Source: Vulcanisaeta sp. JCM 16159 (lineage in GTDB: Archaea > Thermoproteota > Thermoprotei > Thermoproteales > Thermocladiaceae). Taken from it: a stretch of DNA of 64,000 nt. Shown one piece after another: positions 40,659 to 49,497 of the stretch; within the stretch, counting starts at the first letter, position 1; every line of letters begins with the position of its first letter. Location of the stretch: positions 117,469-181,468 of the forward strand of contig NZ_BBDN01000005.1 in the NCBI RefSeq assembly GCF_001316265.1, written 5' to 3'. The notes under the pieces are model-generated. The model was not told the DNA's origin. It made no database searches and was given only the letters and a program-made list of their open reading frames with translations. The position numbers and the translations under genes are program-made.

Positions 40659-41385
40659 TTAGGCATTACCACTCTCATTGCTAATTGTAATACCGTAAAT
40701 AACTCGAATCTGACCAAGCAAGTCATTAACCATGAACCTAAGTATCTCAGAACCAATCTCAGGCCTTACGAGGTCCCTACGCAATGAACCAATAATGCCC
40801 GTCTTACTAACGTCAATAGTTCTGAAAACGTTTATGTTACCACCAACCTCGGTATCAATGATCCTATCCCACCTAATAAGGTCCTTATTTATTGCAGCGA
40901 TTAATGATGACTCAACTGCATCTGCGTGGCCGAAGGATGGGAAATACCTCATTATATATTCAATAACACGCCTATTGAATAGGTAGTAATGATAAACCCT
41001 AGGCCTAACCCTTGAGTAATTCCATTCCTTGACCACGATATTCAACGCATCGACATTACCACCATGCCCATTAACAAAAACAACGCCAATAGGTCCCCAC
41101 GCGGAAACACTCTCGATAAAGTCAAGAAGATAATGAACTAAGTTTTCAAAATGAACCCACGTGTCCCCGCAAACCCTGCGTGCTCCATTGAGGAACCAAC
41201 CGCTATCAATGGGTAAAGCAAGCCCCTATCTGGTATTCTACTTTCTATCTCATTAGCGACATAATCAGCGATTATGGAGTCAGTACCTAAGGGCAGATGG
41301 GGTCCATGCTGTTCGATGGACCAATCGGCACAATAATCAATGGGTCCTTAGGTACCTCGTCGCGGGTTATCTCCAGTATTTTCAC
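40659..41385 (-). CDS. Creatininase-family amidohydrolase, ArfB-like (frameshifted)
   Basis: A creatininase-fold metalloamidohydrolase of about 240 residues. Blocks: VPIGxIEQHGPHLPLGTDS (broken near 41315), SSMEHAGF, VVFVNGHGGNVDAL and FGHADAVESSLI. The His/Asp/Glu residues of these blocks bind the metals in the family. The archaeal member ArfB deformylates FAPy, the product of GTP cyclohydrolase III, for riboflavin and F420. With arfA at 17418 this gives a consistent pair, but substrate is inferred. A second break lies near 41160. The GTG start at 41385 follows from the N-terminal VKILEITRDEVPKDPL. Confidence 0.75.
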
Positions 41386-41524
41386 GCAATTGCGGAAAAA
41401 TACATATTATTAAAAACCTATGTTCAAGCCCAGCATCTCCACACCAATAACTTCCTTAAATATATGTACATAGGGCACTCCCAAGGACACACTACGTGAA
41501 TCTATCGAAGACACGCATCGTAGC

Positions 41525-41771
41525 TTATTGATAAACCACACACCTTGCATTAGCACCTTCATCACCTGCATTGCTCACAACCTCGAGCAAATCAGCATTC
41601 CTAACGAGACCCCTTAAAAAAATCCCAACTAATACCTGGACGTTTTACCCCAAGTTCATTAAGTATCCTCCTTAGCCCATCCTCAAGCGAGTTCCTAGAC
41701 TCATATGGACAGGGCCCCGTAATAAAGTATAATTGCACAACATTGAGTATAGCAGGGTCTCCCTCACGCAT
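41525..41771 (-). CDS. Small protein of unknown function (frameshifted)
   Basis: About 80 residues read across a break near 41605 (in a run of seven T/A). MREGDPAILNVVQLYFITG begins a plausible globular core, followed by CPYESRNSLEDGLRRILNEL and, in the next frame, NADLLEVVSNAGDEG. The codon use is that of surrounding genes. No family recognised. It may be the 3' part of a longer gene whose 5' part is disturbed by the patch that begins at 41750. The 140 bp between this and the ArfB-like gene hold nothing I can identify. Confidence 0.4.
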
Positions 41772-41839
41772 ATCTCGTACAAGGGCCGTATGCAGGTCAC
41801 ACTACTCTTCATGCCCTCGGTGTCATTGACAATGGGCTT

Positions 41840-42127
41840 ATGAGTGCTGGCGAGACCACCTACGCTGCTGGGTATGACATCGCCAATACCGGCAATCAAT
41901 TGGGGCAAGCGTCACAGGCCTACGGCGTCTACGGCTCGTACCAGCCAGTACAGGCGAGCCCTGGCAGTACAGTGACTGTACCGAGTAATTACGTGACGAC
42001 TTATAGTGGTAATCCAGGTGGGCAAACAATATGGGTCGTTACCCCGACAAGTAACTCAATCACTCAGGACTTGTTGAAGCCCGGCAACCTATACCCAGTG
42101 CCATCACCAATAAGCCTCGGTTGGTAG
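41840..42127 (+). CDS. Hypothetical Gly/Ser/Tyr/Gln-rich protein
   Basis: 95 residues from this ATG, with the frame open further upstream to about 41745. The composition (AYGVYGSYQP, STVTVPSNYVTTYSG) resembles secreted or structural proteins, and no hydrophobic anchor is present. It ends just before a strong hairpin terminator. It is convergent with the thermopsin-like gene. Could be the C-terminal piece of a larger virion or surface protein; a chance frame is also possible, since a weak antisense frame overlaps it. Confidence 0.4.
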   Translation: MSAGETTYAAGYDIANTGNQLGQASQAYGVYGSYQPVQASPGSTVTVPSNYVTTYSGNPGGQTIWVVTPTSNSITQDLLKPGNLYPVPSPISLGW

Positions 42128-42130
42128 GCA

Positions 42131-42149
42131 CCCCTGGGCTCGCCAGGGG
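42131..42149. terminator. Hairpin between convergent genes
   Basis: CCCCTGG, loop GCTCG, CCAGGGG form a perfect 7-bp stem directly after the stop of the plus-strand frame and 34 bp before the end of the thermopsin-like gene. T-rich stretches (CTCTTTTCTTCC) follow on the plus strand. It fits a bidirectional terminator or transcript end. Confidence 0.55.
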
Positions 42150-42182
42150 CGTTTAAAATCAAACCCCTCTTTTCTTCCATCC

Positions 42183-43151
42183 TCAAGGAGTGAAGCCAGG
42201 GCTTGGGACTTGAGGCGTTTGATTGACCGGCTCGGGCCATGAGACGATGGCCCTACCATTGTCCCAATACACCCAGGCATTGTATACTGCCTCCTCAGTA
42301 TTTGCCGTATTGGGATTTACCCACTGTGGTGGGAGGTTCCTCGCAACCATACTATAGGCAGTGCTCGGGGCTGGAAGCCAAGTAGTGCCATTCCAGTAGT
42401 AGAGGGCTAGTACAATATTGGCGTTCGTGAAGTTCACCCACTCACCATTACCATAGCCACCAACTACGAGTTGAGTACCTAGGTTAGGCACAATCGTGGC
42501 ATTACCCACTGGGTAGGTGTAGTACCAGTGGGCGTTGAGACCGTCAAGGCTGTATCCAAAATAGGCGATGCCATTCTTAATGGCTATGATGAGCCACCCG
42601 CAAGTGGCTCCATAAACAACAACACTATAGAGGGATACTAGGCTTGATTGGCATGATATTACACCATTACTCTCCGTAACACAGTTCCCTGGTGGCGACC
42701 AAACATCCTCGCCAAAGCCTGGCTCCCAAACCCCATTCACCTCATACGCCATTGTCGAGTACACGTCCTGTATCCAGTACCCATTACTCAATTGGGCGTT
42801 GAGTTGTATTGAGTAGGTGTTTGGTATTGCTGTGTTCACGCAGTAGTAGGCGGTGAGTGCTGTGGTGTTTGGCCCGAGGTATACTAGGCCGGCTGGGTAG
42901 TTCTGGGACAGGGCTAGGCCAGTGGTTGGGTATTGTGGTGATTGTGGGCTCGTTTGGTTTGTGGTTTGGATTTGGTGCGTGTGGGTTATTAGGAATAGTA
43001 TTCCAGCCCCTATGACTAGGGCTAGGGCGAGTAGGAATAGCCCGAGGAATACCAAGCCAATCACCCTCAGGACGCCCATAGGCAACCCCAATACTTGGCT
43101 GGCCCCAGGCCTTAAATAACTATACTGAGCCTGACCCACCCACAGTCTCAA
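42183..43151 (-). CDS. Thermopsin-like (peptidase A5 family) membrane-anchored surface protein
   Basis: 322 residues: short cytoplasmic N-terminus, a transmembrane helix (LVFLGLFLLALALVIGAGILFLI, about 32-54), a Thr/Gln/Pro linker, then an extracellular β-rich domain. Parts that resemble thermopsin are SIQLNAQLSNGYWIQDV (usual YWVQNV), EDVWSPP (usual DNIWN), TQLVVGGYGNGEWVNFTNANI and LALYYWNGTTWLPAPS. Thermopsins are acid proteases of archaea with poorly defined catalytic residues, and many relatives are surface proteins of unproven activity. Four cysteines could form disulfides. The start overlaps the AbrB-like gene by 32 bp, implying co-transcription. Confidence 0.7.
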   Translation of the reverse strand: MRLWVGQAQYSYLRPGASQVLGLPMGVLRVIGLVFLGLFLLALALVIGAGILFLITHTHQIQTTNQTSPQSPQYPTTGLALSQNYPAGLVYLGPNTTALTAYYCVNTAIPNTYSIQLNAQLSNGYWIQDVYSTMAYEVNGVWEPGFGEDVWSPPGNCVTESNGVISCQSSLVSLYSVVVYGATCGWLIIAIKNGIAYFGYSLDGLNAHWYYTYPVGNATIVPNLGTQLVVGGYGNGEWVNFTNANIVLALYYWNGTTWLPAPSTAYSMVARNLPPQWVNPNTANTEEAVYNAWVYWDNGRAIVSWPEPVNQTPQVPSPGFTP

Positions 43152-43425
43152 TCTTAATGATCACCGTAATCCTTACGCCCTTTTCATTTAAGTACCCCCA
43201 CAACTCATTATACTCAGTCGGGAGCGTAATCACGCACTGCCTACCGAGCTTGGCGACAGTCCTACCCTTGATCACAAAGCCTCGCTTGAGGCTCTCCAGG
43301 AGTAGGCTCAATTCTAGCTCATCCATCAGCGCCAAGCCCGCCTGGGGCTTAATTAAGCCTATTAGGCGTTGGATAATACCCGTAATTACCGGCTTACATG
43401 CATGGGCACTGGTGCTCCGGAGCAC
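43120..43425 (-). CDS. AbrB/MazE-like DNA-binding protein
   Basis: Up to 101 residues. The C-terminal half GRTVAKLGRQCVITLPTEY...LNEKGVRITVIIKIE has the swapped-hairpin AbrB pattern (K/R-xG-R-xVTLP, then G-V-x-V-x-I). Such proteins are dimeric regulators or antitoxins. The ATG at 43326 (MDELELSLL) would give a 69-residue protein of usual size and leave the inverted repeats fully upstream. The longer frame runs through one of them. It overlaps the thermopsin-like gene, so the two form a unit. Three inverted repeats upstream are good candidates for its own operator. Confidence 0.6.
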   Translation of the reverse strand: MLRSTSAHACKPVITGIIQRLIGLIKPQAGLALMDELELSLLLESLKRGFVIKGRTVAKLGRQCVITLPTEYNELWGYLNEKGVRITVIIKIETVGGSGSV

Positions 43426-43439
43426 TGGAGCACCGGCGC
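43406..43439. repeat. Inverted repeat 1 near the AbrB-like gene
   Basis: GGTGCTCC and GGAGCACC are perfect 8-bp arms (43411-43418 and 43427-43434), extendable to 13-bp arms with two mismatches. A perfect 12-bp palindrome TGCTCCGGAGCA (43413-43424) lies inside, so two overlapping dyads occur in 34 bp. Confidence 0.6.
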
Positions 43440-43493
43440 TCTGGAACCATCATCACTACTGATTAAACAGTCTTGAATGAGAGGATTGCGAAT

Positions 43494-43512
43494 AGCCCAG
43501 GATCCCTGGGCT
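43494..43512. repeat. Inverted repeat 2 near the AbrB-like gene
   Basis: AGCCCAGG, spacer ATC, CCTGGGCT: a perfect 8-bp inverted repeat with a 3-base centre. It lies between IR1 and the long palindrome. Its layout fits a dimeric-protein operator or a short hairpin. Confidence 0.6.
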
Positions 43513-43566
43513 GGAGTACATTCTTAATGAATTACTTTAGGCACCAGGAATTGCTCACGGAATAAT

Positions 43567-43598
43567 TCCTTGAATTACTTAATTAAGTAATTCAAGGA
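43567..43598. repeat. Perfect 32-bp palindrome (inverted repeat 3)
   Basis: The stretch centred on TTAATTAA is a perfect palindrome of 32 bp: the left half TCCTTGAATTACTTAA is the exact reverse complement of the right half. It lies 125 bp from the tRNA-Gly gene. A 9-bp part of it (GAATTACTT) recurs about 40 bp away near 43528. It could be a regulator site, an integration or recombination site, or a cruciform-forming element. Confidence 0.75.
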
Positions 43599-43722
43599 TT
43601 AGCATGAGTTGCTCATTGCCGATTTCCTCGAGGGCGATGAGTTGGTAATCAACCATCCTAGTTTAATCATGATCACCCACTGGCTTGTAAACGAGTAATG
43701 AGTAACGGAAAGGTATTTTGGT

Positions 43723-43795
43723 GCGGCCGCGGATTCGAACCCGGGTTCTGCGGCTCGGCAGGCCGCCATCCTAGACCAGGCTAGACTACGGCCGC
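43723..43795 (-). tRNA. tRNA-Gly (anticodon GCC), T arm damaged
   Basis: The minus strand begins GCGGCCG and ends CGGCCGC, a perfect 7-bp acceptor stem. The D-arm region is GTCTAGCCTGGTCTAGGA. The anticodon stem GCGGC/GCCGC holds loop CTGCCGA, with anticodon GCC (glycine). The T arm reads CCGGG TTCGAAT CCG and is two bases short on its 3' strand, where CCCGG would be expected. Two one-base losses in CCC and GG runs would explain this. No intron is seen and the CCA end is not encoded. tRNA 3' ends are common integration targets, and the odd patch at 41.7-43.6 kb starts just beyond this end. Confidence 0.85.
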
Positions 43796-43820
43796 GATTT
43801 GAGACACGCCACTTTAGGTT

Positions 43821-44393
43821 TTAAGCTTTTTGTATCGATTCTAAGTCCTCTTTCTCGATCTTGAAGGGCTTCGTTACCAGCAGGGCATTATTCACCTTTC
43901 TTAGTAACTTCTCCTTATTTATGTAGGGTATTTGGTTTTTTTGTGATCAACTCCCTCGCCCTAGTGATTAACCTCTTAAACGCCTCTAGGTTGTTTTCCT
44001 GGAGCTTCACGAAGCCGCCGCCAATATTATTAATCCCCGTATACCCTCATCCTTATTCCTACGCCAGATTTTTTTTCGAGCACCTCATGGGCCTCCCAAA
44101 ACCTCTCCTCATTGAATAACTCGGCGTACTTCCTAATGGCGTATTCCTCATTTAATTCTTCGTTTTCCTCATTTATATTTATTGTTTCTTTAATGATGAA
44201 ACCGAGCGCTTGTATTTTTTTCTGTGGTTGTATCGTTATTGTTTATGTATAAATCTATCTCGATATGATTACTCGCCACCCTTATATTGATTATCCTAAG
44301 TCCTATCGACCGTAACTTACTCATTAATTCCTGCCTATGGGCGGGCGTGAGACCAGGATTGTTAACTATGATTAAAGTTCTGTTGTTCTGCAT
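43821..44393 (-). CDS. DUF309-family protein (multiple frameshifts)
   Basis: About 190 residues assembled from three or four frames. N-terminal β/α part (LIIVNNPGLTPAHRQELM...IRVASNHIEID), then the DUF309 core: YAELFNEERFWEAHEVLE, IRGLIILAAAFVKLQENN and LITRARELI. Breaks lie near 44210, 44070 (run of eight A/T) and 43945 (run of eight T). DUF309 proteins are small helical proteins (with a conserved FxxGxFxxAHExxE motif) of unknown role. It follows the sugar ATPase gene, 4 bp away on the same strand, so may be its co-transcribed tail gene. Confidence 0.75.
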
Positions 44394-44396
44394 TAG

Positions 44397-45515
44397 CTAT
44401 GCCGTCACTATATTCTTTAGTTCGGGATATATTAACTTCTCCTCCTTATTAAAGATCTTTATTTTATCAGGCTTAATGAGCAGGTGGACCTCCCTACCCG
44501 GTTCTATTGGTTCATCGGACACCACTATGAGGTTTATGTTTTCATCAGATATTGGAGACACCACTATTCTAAAAACACCTAGGGTATAGCTTGATACCTT
44601 AACCCTTACCCTACCAACATCAATGAAACCACGTATATCCTGCGGTTCTGTAAGTAATTTCATCTCATCAGCCTAAGGCCGATTATAACCTCATTATAAT
44701 TAATCAATCCTTTATTTAGCGGTATTTTTAGATTGGCTATAAGTGCTATGTCCTCAACTACCTTAGCAGAGAGTAGGTTTATGTCACCGCTGAGTGTTGC
44801 TATTAGTGTCGTAGCTGGCGTATTGTAGATATCGGCTGGATTCCCTATTTGGGCGAACTTTCCATTTATTATCACACCAGCTGCATCGGCTATTGAGAAT
44901 ATATCGGCAGGGTCGTGAGACACTATTATTGTTGTTAATTTACGTTCCTTTTGTATCCTCCTTACCAAGGCCCTTGCACTATCTCTCAACGCTGCATCTA
45001 AATTACTAAACGGCTCGTCCAAAAGCAAAATCTTAGGATTCTTCACCAAGCCCTCGCCAACGCTGTCCTTTGCATTTGCCCACCCGATATCTCCTTTGGG
45101 TAATGATTAAGGACTCGTGTAAGTTCAAGTTCCTCGGCGATTTCGCGAACCCTCTTATCTATTTCGTGCTTACTCATTTTAGCCATTTTTAACGGAAAGG
45201 CTATATTATCGTAAACCGTCATGTTAGGATACAAAGCCAGTTTTGGAAGACCATGGCAACATTCCTCCTCTCAGGTTCAACAACTATTTTACCTGGCGCC
45301 GACATAGGTTCATCATCGAAGTAAACATAACCGTCTGTGGGTATCTCAAGACCAGCTATTAATCTCAGTAACGTTGTTTTTCCATGACCACTTGGACCGA
45401 GAATGCCAAAGGCTATTCCGTCGCTTATTTTATAGGTTATATGATCTACAGCTTTAACTATATTCTTTCCCTTTTTAAAGTACTTCGTCAGTCCCTCCAT
45501 TCTAACAGTAACCAT
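44397..45515 (-). CDS. Sugar ABC transporter ATPase, MalK/GlcV type (three frameshifts)
   Basis: About 372 residues. Walker A GPSGHGKTT, Q-loop VAMVFQNW, YPNMTVYDNIAFPLKM, signature ISGGQMQRTALARA, Walker B ILLLDEPFSNLDAALRD, switch IIVSHDPADIFSIAD and a C-terminal TOBE domain (residues 290-372) typical of carbohydrate importers. Breaks near 45235, 45045 and 44662. It ends the operon of binding protein, two permeases and ATPase. In MalK-type systems one such ATPase serves both permeases. Sugar specificity is unknown. Confidence 0.9.
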
Positions 45516-45611
45516 AGTGCTAAATTTATTACGTTGATACTTTACTTTAAATTTTTCGTGGGTGAAATGTTTTTACCTATTTTAATTAGTAAACCTTCAA
45601 CTCTATATTCA

Positions 45612-46506
45612 TTAAACGCCCTTAGCGCCACCACCGAGTGCTGCTAATCCTCTTATAAAGTACCTGCCCAGGAAGGCAAATATGATAAGCGGTACTAATG
45701 ATGTTATGACTCCAGCCGCAAATGATCTATTGTAAAGTATTGCGTAACCTCCAACATATTGCCTAGCGGCCACCGGTAACATGTATAGACTTGGCCTTGT
45801 GGCTATTATTAATGGCGTGAAGAAGTCCTGCCACACCATGAGGAATACGAATATCAATGTTGATAAGAACCCTGGCAGAATCAATGGGAATATTACGTGC
45901 CAGAATATGGACCAATCACGGGCACCATCGAGCCTGGCGCTCTCTATTAAGTAATTAGGTACGACAGGTAGGAATATCGACATTAGAAGCGCTGACATTG
46001 GTAAGTAGAATATGAAGTACGCAAAGGCGAGGCCCCAATACGTCTGGTATATACCTAACGATGATGTCAATTCTATTAGCGGTACGGTCAACGTCTGGCA
46101 GGTAGAAATGTGGCTAGTGAAATTATTGAGAAACCAACATTACTAACCCACGGTCTCCTCTCCATCTGCATATAGAAAAAGTAGGCACCCATGCTACCTA
46201 AAATCACAGAGGCCAACGCCACTGGTACAGTGATTAGTAATTGACGTATCATGGGAAACTCAAGCCCAATTAATGTACCGAAGCCAACCCAATCAAAGTA
46301 ATAGCCTCCGTCGAGAATTGCGTGGGCGGCAATAGAATTGGGGCTGAGGCAGCCTCCATGTTTGATTTGAAGCCGCCAACTATCATGGCGTACAATGGTA
46401 ATAACCATAAGATGACGAATATGGCCGTCACTATTTGAAGTACGGCATACTTAATAACCCTGATGACATACTTATTGTTCATACCACTCACCTCCTGAAT
46501 ACCCAC
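45612..46506 (-). CDS. Sugar ABC transporter permease, MalG type (two frameshifts)
   Basis: About 298 residues, six helices. N-terminus IKYAVLQIVTAIFVILWLLPLYAMIV, then VPVALASVILGSMGAYFFY, LAFAYFIFYLPMSALLM and the EAA loop YLIESARLDGARDWSIFWHVIFPLILPGF, which contacts the ATPase. Breaks lie near 46310 and 46095. A good Shine-Dalgarno, GGAGGTGA, sits 8 bp before the ATG, showing that downstream genes of the operon are translated with leaders. It overlaps the end of the MalF-type gene. Confidence 0.9.
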
Positions 46507-47404
46507 CTCTTAAGTCCGAGTAATGCGTATGGTATAATCACAATAGCGGCAATTATAGCAACGAGAGTGGCTAATGCGGCTGCTGCTGAGAAATACTCAG
46601 AGTAGGCATATAAATAATAGATGTATGTTACCAGCGTCATTAATGTTGGGCTTGTTGCTGAACCGCTCATTATGAATGGAATATCAAATATCCTAAGCGA
46701 AAATAGGAATAGCAGTGCCGTGGATATTATAAAACCATTCATTGAGTTTGGCAGCAATACTCTAAATAGTAGGTTAAAGCTGGATGCGCCATCTAATCTC
46801 GCGGCCTCGATTATTGACTTATCCACACTTAGGAATGAGGCTAAGTAAAAGAGTACGGCTAAACCCGTATAAGCCCATACCTCAACTAATACTAGAGCTA
46901 GTTGAGTGTTTAATGGCGTTGCAAACCAAGGTATTACTGGTAAGCTAAGCTTTGCCAATAACCAATCTACACCAATCTGCGGATTGAATAGCCACAACCA
47001 AACCAAGGCGGTTGCGGTCGGTGGTATTGCTATCGGATAAATAAATATTGATAAGTACACGGCTCGCTGTGCATTATTGGGTAGGAAATAAAGCAGGGCG
47101 GCAAGTAATAAACCGAGTATATCGCCAATAGCCACAAGCCCAACGGTAAAGAGTAGAGTGTGTTGTGCTGATGTATAAAAGAAGTTTTGAGTGAATAGGT
47201 ATAGATATGATTGCGGGCCCGTGAATTTTGGGGTTGGATTAAATAGTGACCAGTTTTCGAGTGATAGTATGAAGTTCCATATTAGTAGAAACACGATTAA
47301 ACCTCCAAAGAATAATGTTGGTATTGCCATTATTAGTGATTGTTTTGACATTGATAAAAATAAGGGATTTTTATTTTTAAGTTTTATAGGTATAGTTAGG
47401 TCAT
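46488..47404 (-). CDS. Sugar ABC transporter permease, MalF type
   Basis: About 305 residues, six helices starting after a basic lead (KLKNKNPLFLSMSKQSLIMAIPTLFFGGLIVFLLI). EAA loop IIEAARLDGASSFNLLFRVLLPNS. Taken at face value the frame continues upstream into the binding protein, as a fusion. I reject that (see findings): an ATG overlapping the binding protein's TAA (TAATG) becomes the start if one base is missing just after it, near 47396. Span 46488-47404 is one base short of a whole number of codons, consistent with this. An internal ATG (MSKQSL, 47351) is an alternative. Confidence 0.85.
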
Positions 47405-48957
47405 TAGCCGCTTGTTTGCCACCAGGGTGTGTATGGTTGGTAGTGGTATGTTGTTGGGTTGACCCATGGTGGTAGGTAGTTGGCGAATGGGTGTCCTGGG
47501 TAGCCCATGTAGCTACGCCGAGTTTAACAGCAGCCATCCACTCATTGTATGTCTCCTGCTCTGCAGAGACCAAAAAGCTATTGAATGTTGGTATATAACT
47601 GGCACCAACCTGCTGAAGACTTGAAACATACGTATTTAGATTACTAAATACATCATCAAACAAACCACCATCACTGGGGGCGATTGTGAATTGGTTAGGT
47701 GGTGTTGATATTAATTGCTCGTAATCATACCACTGGGCTGGCGTTGGGTAGAAGTCGGTGCCGTTGCTCCAAATAATTACACCCTTGCCGCTTGAGGTCC
47801 AGATCTCCATACCTATGTATGAATCCCAAAACTCTGCCAATTTAATAGCGGCGCTCTCGTACGGATTCTCATAAGCAGGTACTGCGACAGAGTCTATCAC
47901 TAATACGTAAATACCCTGTGTTCCTGGGAATGGTTCCTCCATTAGTGTTATGTTTGTCCATGATGTGTATGGCGGTATTGCCGGGTAGGTTATTGTGTGA
48001 TACCAAATATATGCATACTCGGTTACCCAGTTGCCATTTACTTGAAATGCTGCCTTGCCCTGTATTATGTAGCTAGGCTGATGACCACGTCATTGTTTGC
48101 CATCCTGGGCAGTCGTACTTCGTGAATAGTAGGTAGTATTGGTCTGTCTCATTTATTAGGCTTGCTATTGCTGGGTCATTAAGGTTTAGTGTGCCGTACA
48201 GGAATTCATTCATTAATTGAGCCGCCGTGGCAGGCCCGTACTTCTCACCAGCCAAACCAAGGAATATGTACTCCCAAAGGTTGAGTTGATCCCAGCCACC
48301 ATCACCACCAGGAATAATCCAAATACAGGTCATGCCGTGGGATGCGAGGTACAGTGTCTCATTGGCAAGCTGCTCAATGGTAGTCGGGATAGGCAAACCA
48401 TACTCAGCCAAAACCTGTGGATTGAAGTAGAGCATGCCGCCTCTATGAACATTTGTCGGCAATGCGAACATCGTTCCATTAAACATACCCGCAAGTACGG
48501 CCTCGGTCACGCCCTTACTTAATAAGCCCGTTTGTATAGCTATTGGTGTGAAGTTCACGAAGTCTGCCGGTCCATGAGGCATAATCTCAACGTAAGAGAG
48601 AACCTCAGGTGCGAAGTGCGCCTGGAAGCTTGCCGGTGGTTTGCCCGCTTCCAACATACCCAGTATTACGTACTTAGCATTCGTACCACCAGCGCCAGGT
48701 ATTGAGTAGTACTCAACTGAATATCCTGGGTAATAATTCGAGAAATTACCAGCAATCCAATCCAGGCCCTGGGGATCTTCAGGACCCCACCACGTTAAAA
48801 ACTCAACAGTGGTCGGCGTTGGAGTCGGTGGCGCACTTGGCTTATGACTAACCGTTGAGTAATACCAACCCAACACGGCACCGACCACAACCACTACAAC
48901 CACAACAACTATTATCGCAATTAACGCAGATCTAGAAATACCTAGACGGGACGTCAT
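47404..48957 (-). CDS. Extracellular sugar-binding protein of the ABC transporter (two frameshifts)
   Basis: About 517 residues. An N-terminal anchor (ALIAIIVVVVVVVVVGAVLGWYY), a Pro/Thr linker, and a type-1 carbohydrate-binding protein domain: EFLTWWGPEDPQGLDWI, ALPTNVHRGGMLYFN, IWIIPGGDGGWDQLNLWEY, CPGWQTMTW, FQVNGNWVTEYAY. Breaks lie near 48080 and 47510. After the second, the correct frame gives the C-terminus YMGYPGHPFANYLPPW...YTPWWQTSG, then TAA. It is anchored outside the membrane and delivers a sugar to the two permeases. Strong TATA and a tandem 9-bp repeat lie upstream. Confidence 0.88.
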
Positions 48958-48981
48958 ACAGCCCTTTAGATACTTTCATAA

Positions 48982-48990
48982 GTTTTAAAG
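48982..48990 (-). promoter_or_regulatory. TATA box of the sugar transporter operon
   Basis: CTTTAAAAC on the minus strand lies 25-33 bp before the binding-protein ATG, the spacing for a leaderless operon transcript. Confidence 0.55.
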
Positions 48991-49005
48991 CTTTATGGTA
49001 TTATT

Positions 49006-49023
49006 AGTATACCCAGTATACCC
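49006..49023. repeat. Tandem 9-bp repeat, candidate operator of the sugar operon
   Basis: AGTATACCC occurs twice in direct tandem, each copy containing the palindrome GTATAC. It lies 16-41 bp upstream of the TATA box, where activators or repressors of archaeal sugar operons (TrmB-like) bind. A related GGGTATAATAC is found near 49064. The regulator is not identified. Confidence 0.5.
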
Positions 49024-49174
49024 ATATATTTATATTAATGAAAATATACCGCACTTATTAGGGTATAATACTATAGTTGTGAGTAGGTCGTATTGAGTTA
49101 ATTATTTCATAATGACTAAAATAATACTAAGTTAGTTATAATACTAAAATAGTGCTATTGGCTTTTATTGCTGT

Positions 49175-49497
49175 ATGGAGTCTGTAATCATAACCGGCGC
49201 GCCCGCTATAGTACTTAATCCAGGTGATAATGTTGCCGTTGCCCTTAGGGATTTGAGGCTGGTGATGATGTTGAGTTAGTAATAGGTAATTCAAGGATCA
49301 AGGTTAAGCTACTTAACGACATACCCTTCGGTCATAAATTCGCCATTAGGAATATTCACATGTGCGATTACGTGATCAAGTACGGCCATGCGATTGGCAG
49401 GGCTAAGCGTGACATCAAGATTGGCGAGCACGTCCACGTCCACAATGTAGAGAGTTTAACCGCAGTCCACAGCGTATGCAGGGGTGGTAATCCATGA
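49175..49497 (+). CDS. UxaA-type dehydratase small (SAF) subunit (frameshifted)
   Basis: About 107 residues of the N-terminal SAF domain of altronate dehydratase-like enzymes: HKFAIRNI, YGHAIGRAKRDIKIGEHVHVHN and the conserved HNVESL. A break near 49256 (LRDL-R to GDDVELV) is a lost G. The stop overlaps the large subunit's ATG (49494). Archaeal UxaA proteins are split in this way, and bacterial UxaA carries both parts in one chain. It is divergent from the sugar ABC operon. Confidence 0.87.

Noticed and set aside
41672..41908. Minus-strand 78-residue frame
   Set aside because: It overlaps two more plausible frames, shows no family pattern and has unlikely composition.
46488..47942. Fusion of a sugar-binding protein with a permease
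   Set aside because: A neighbouring frame supplies a natural C-terminus and a TAATG overlap start. Two indels explain the fusion.
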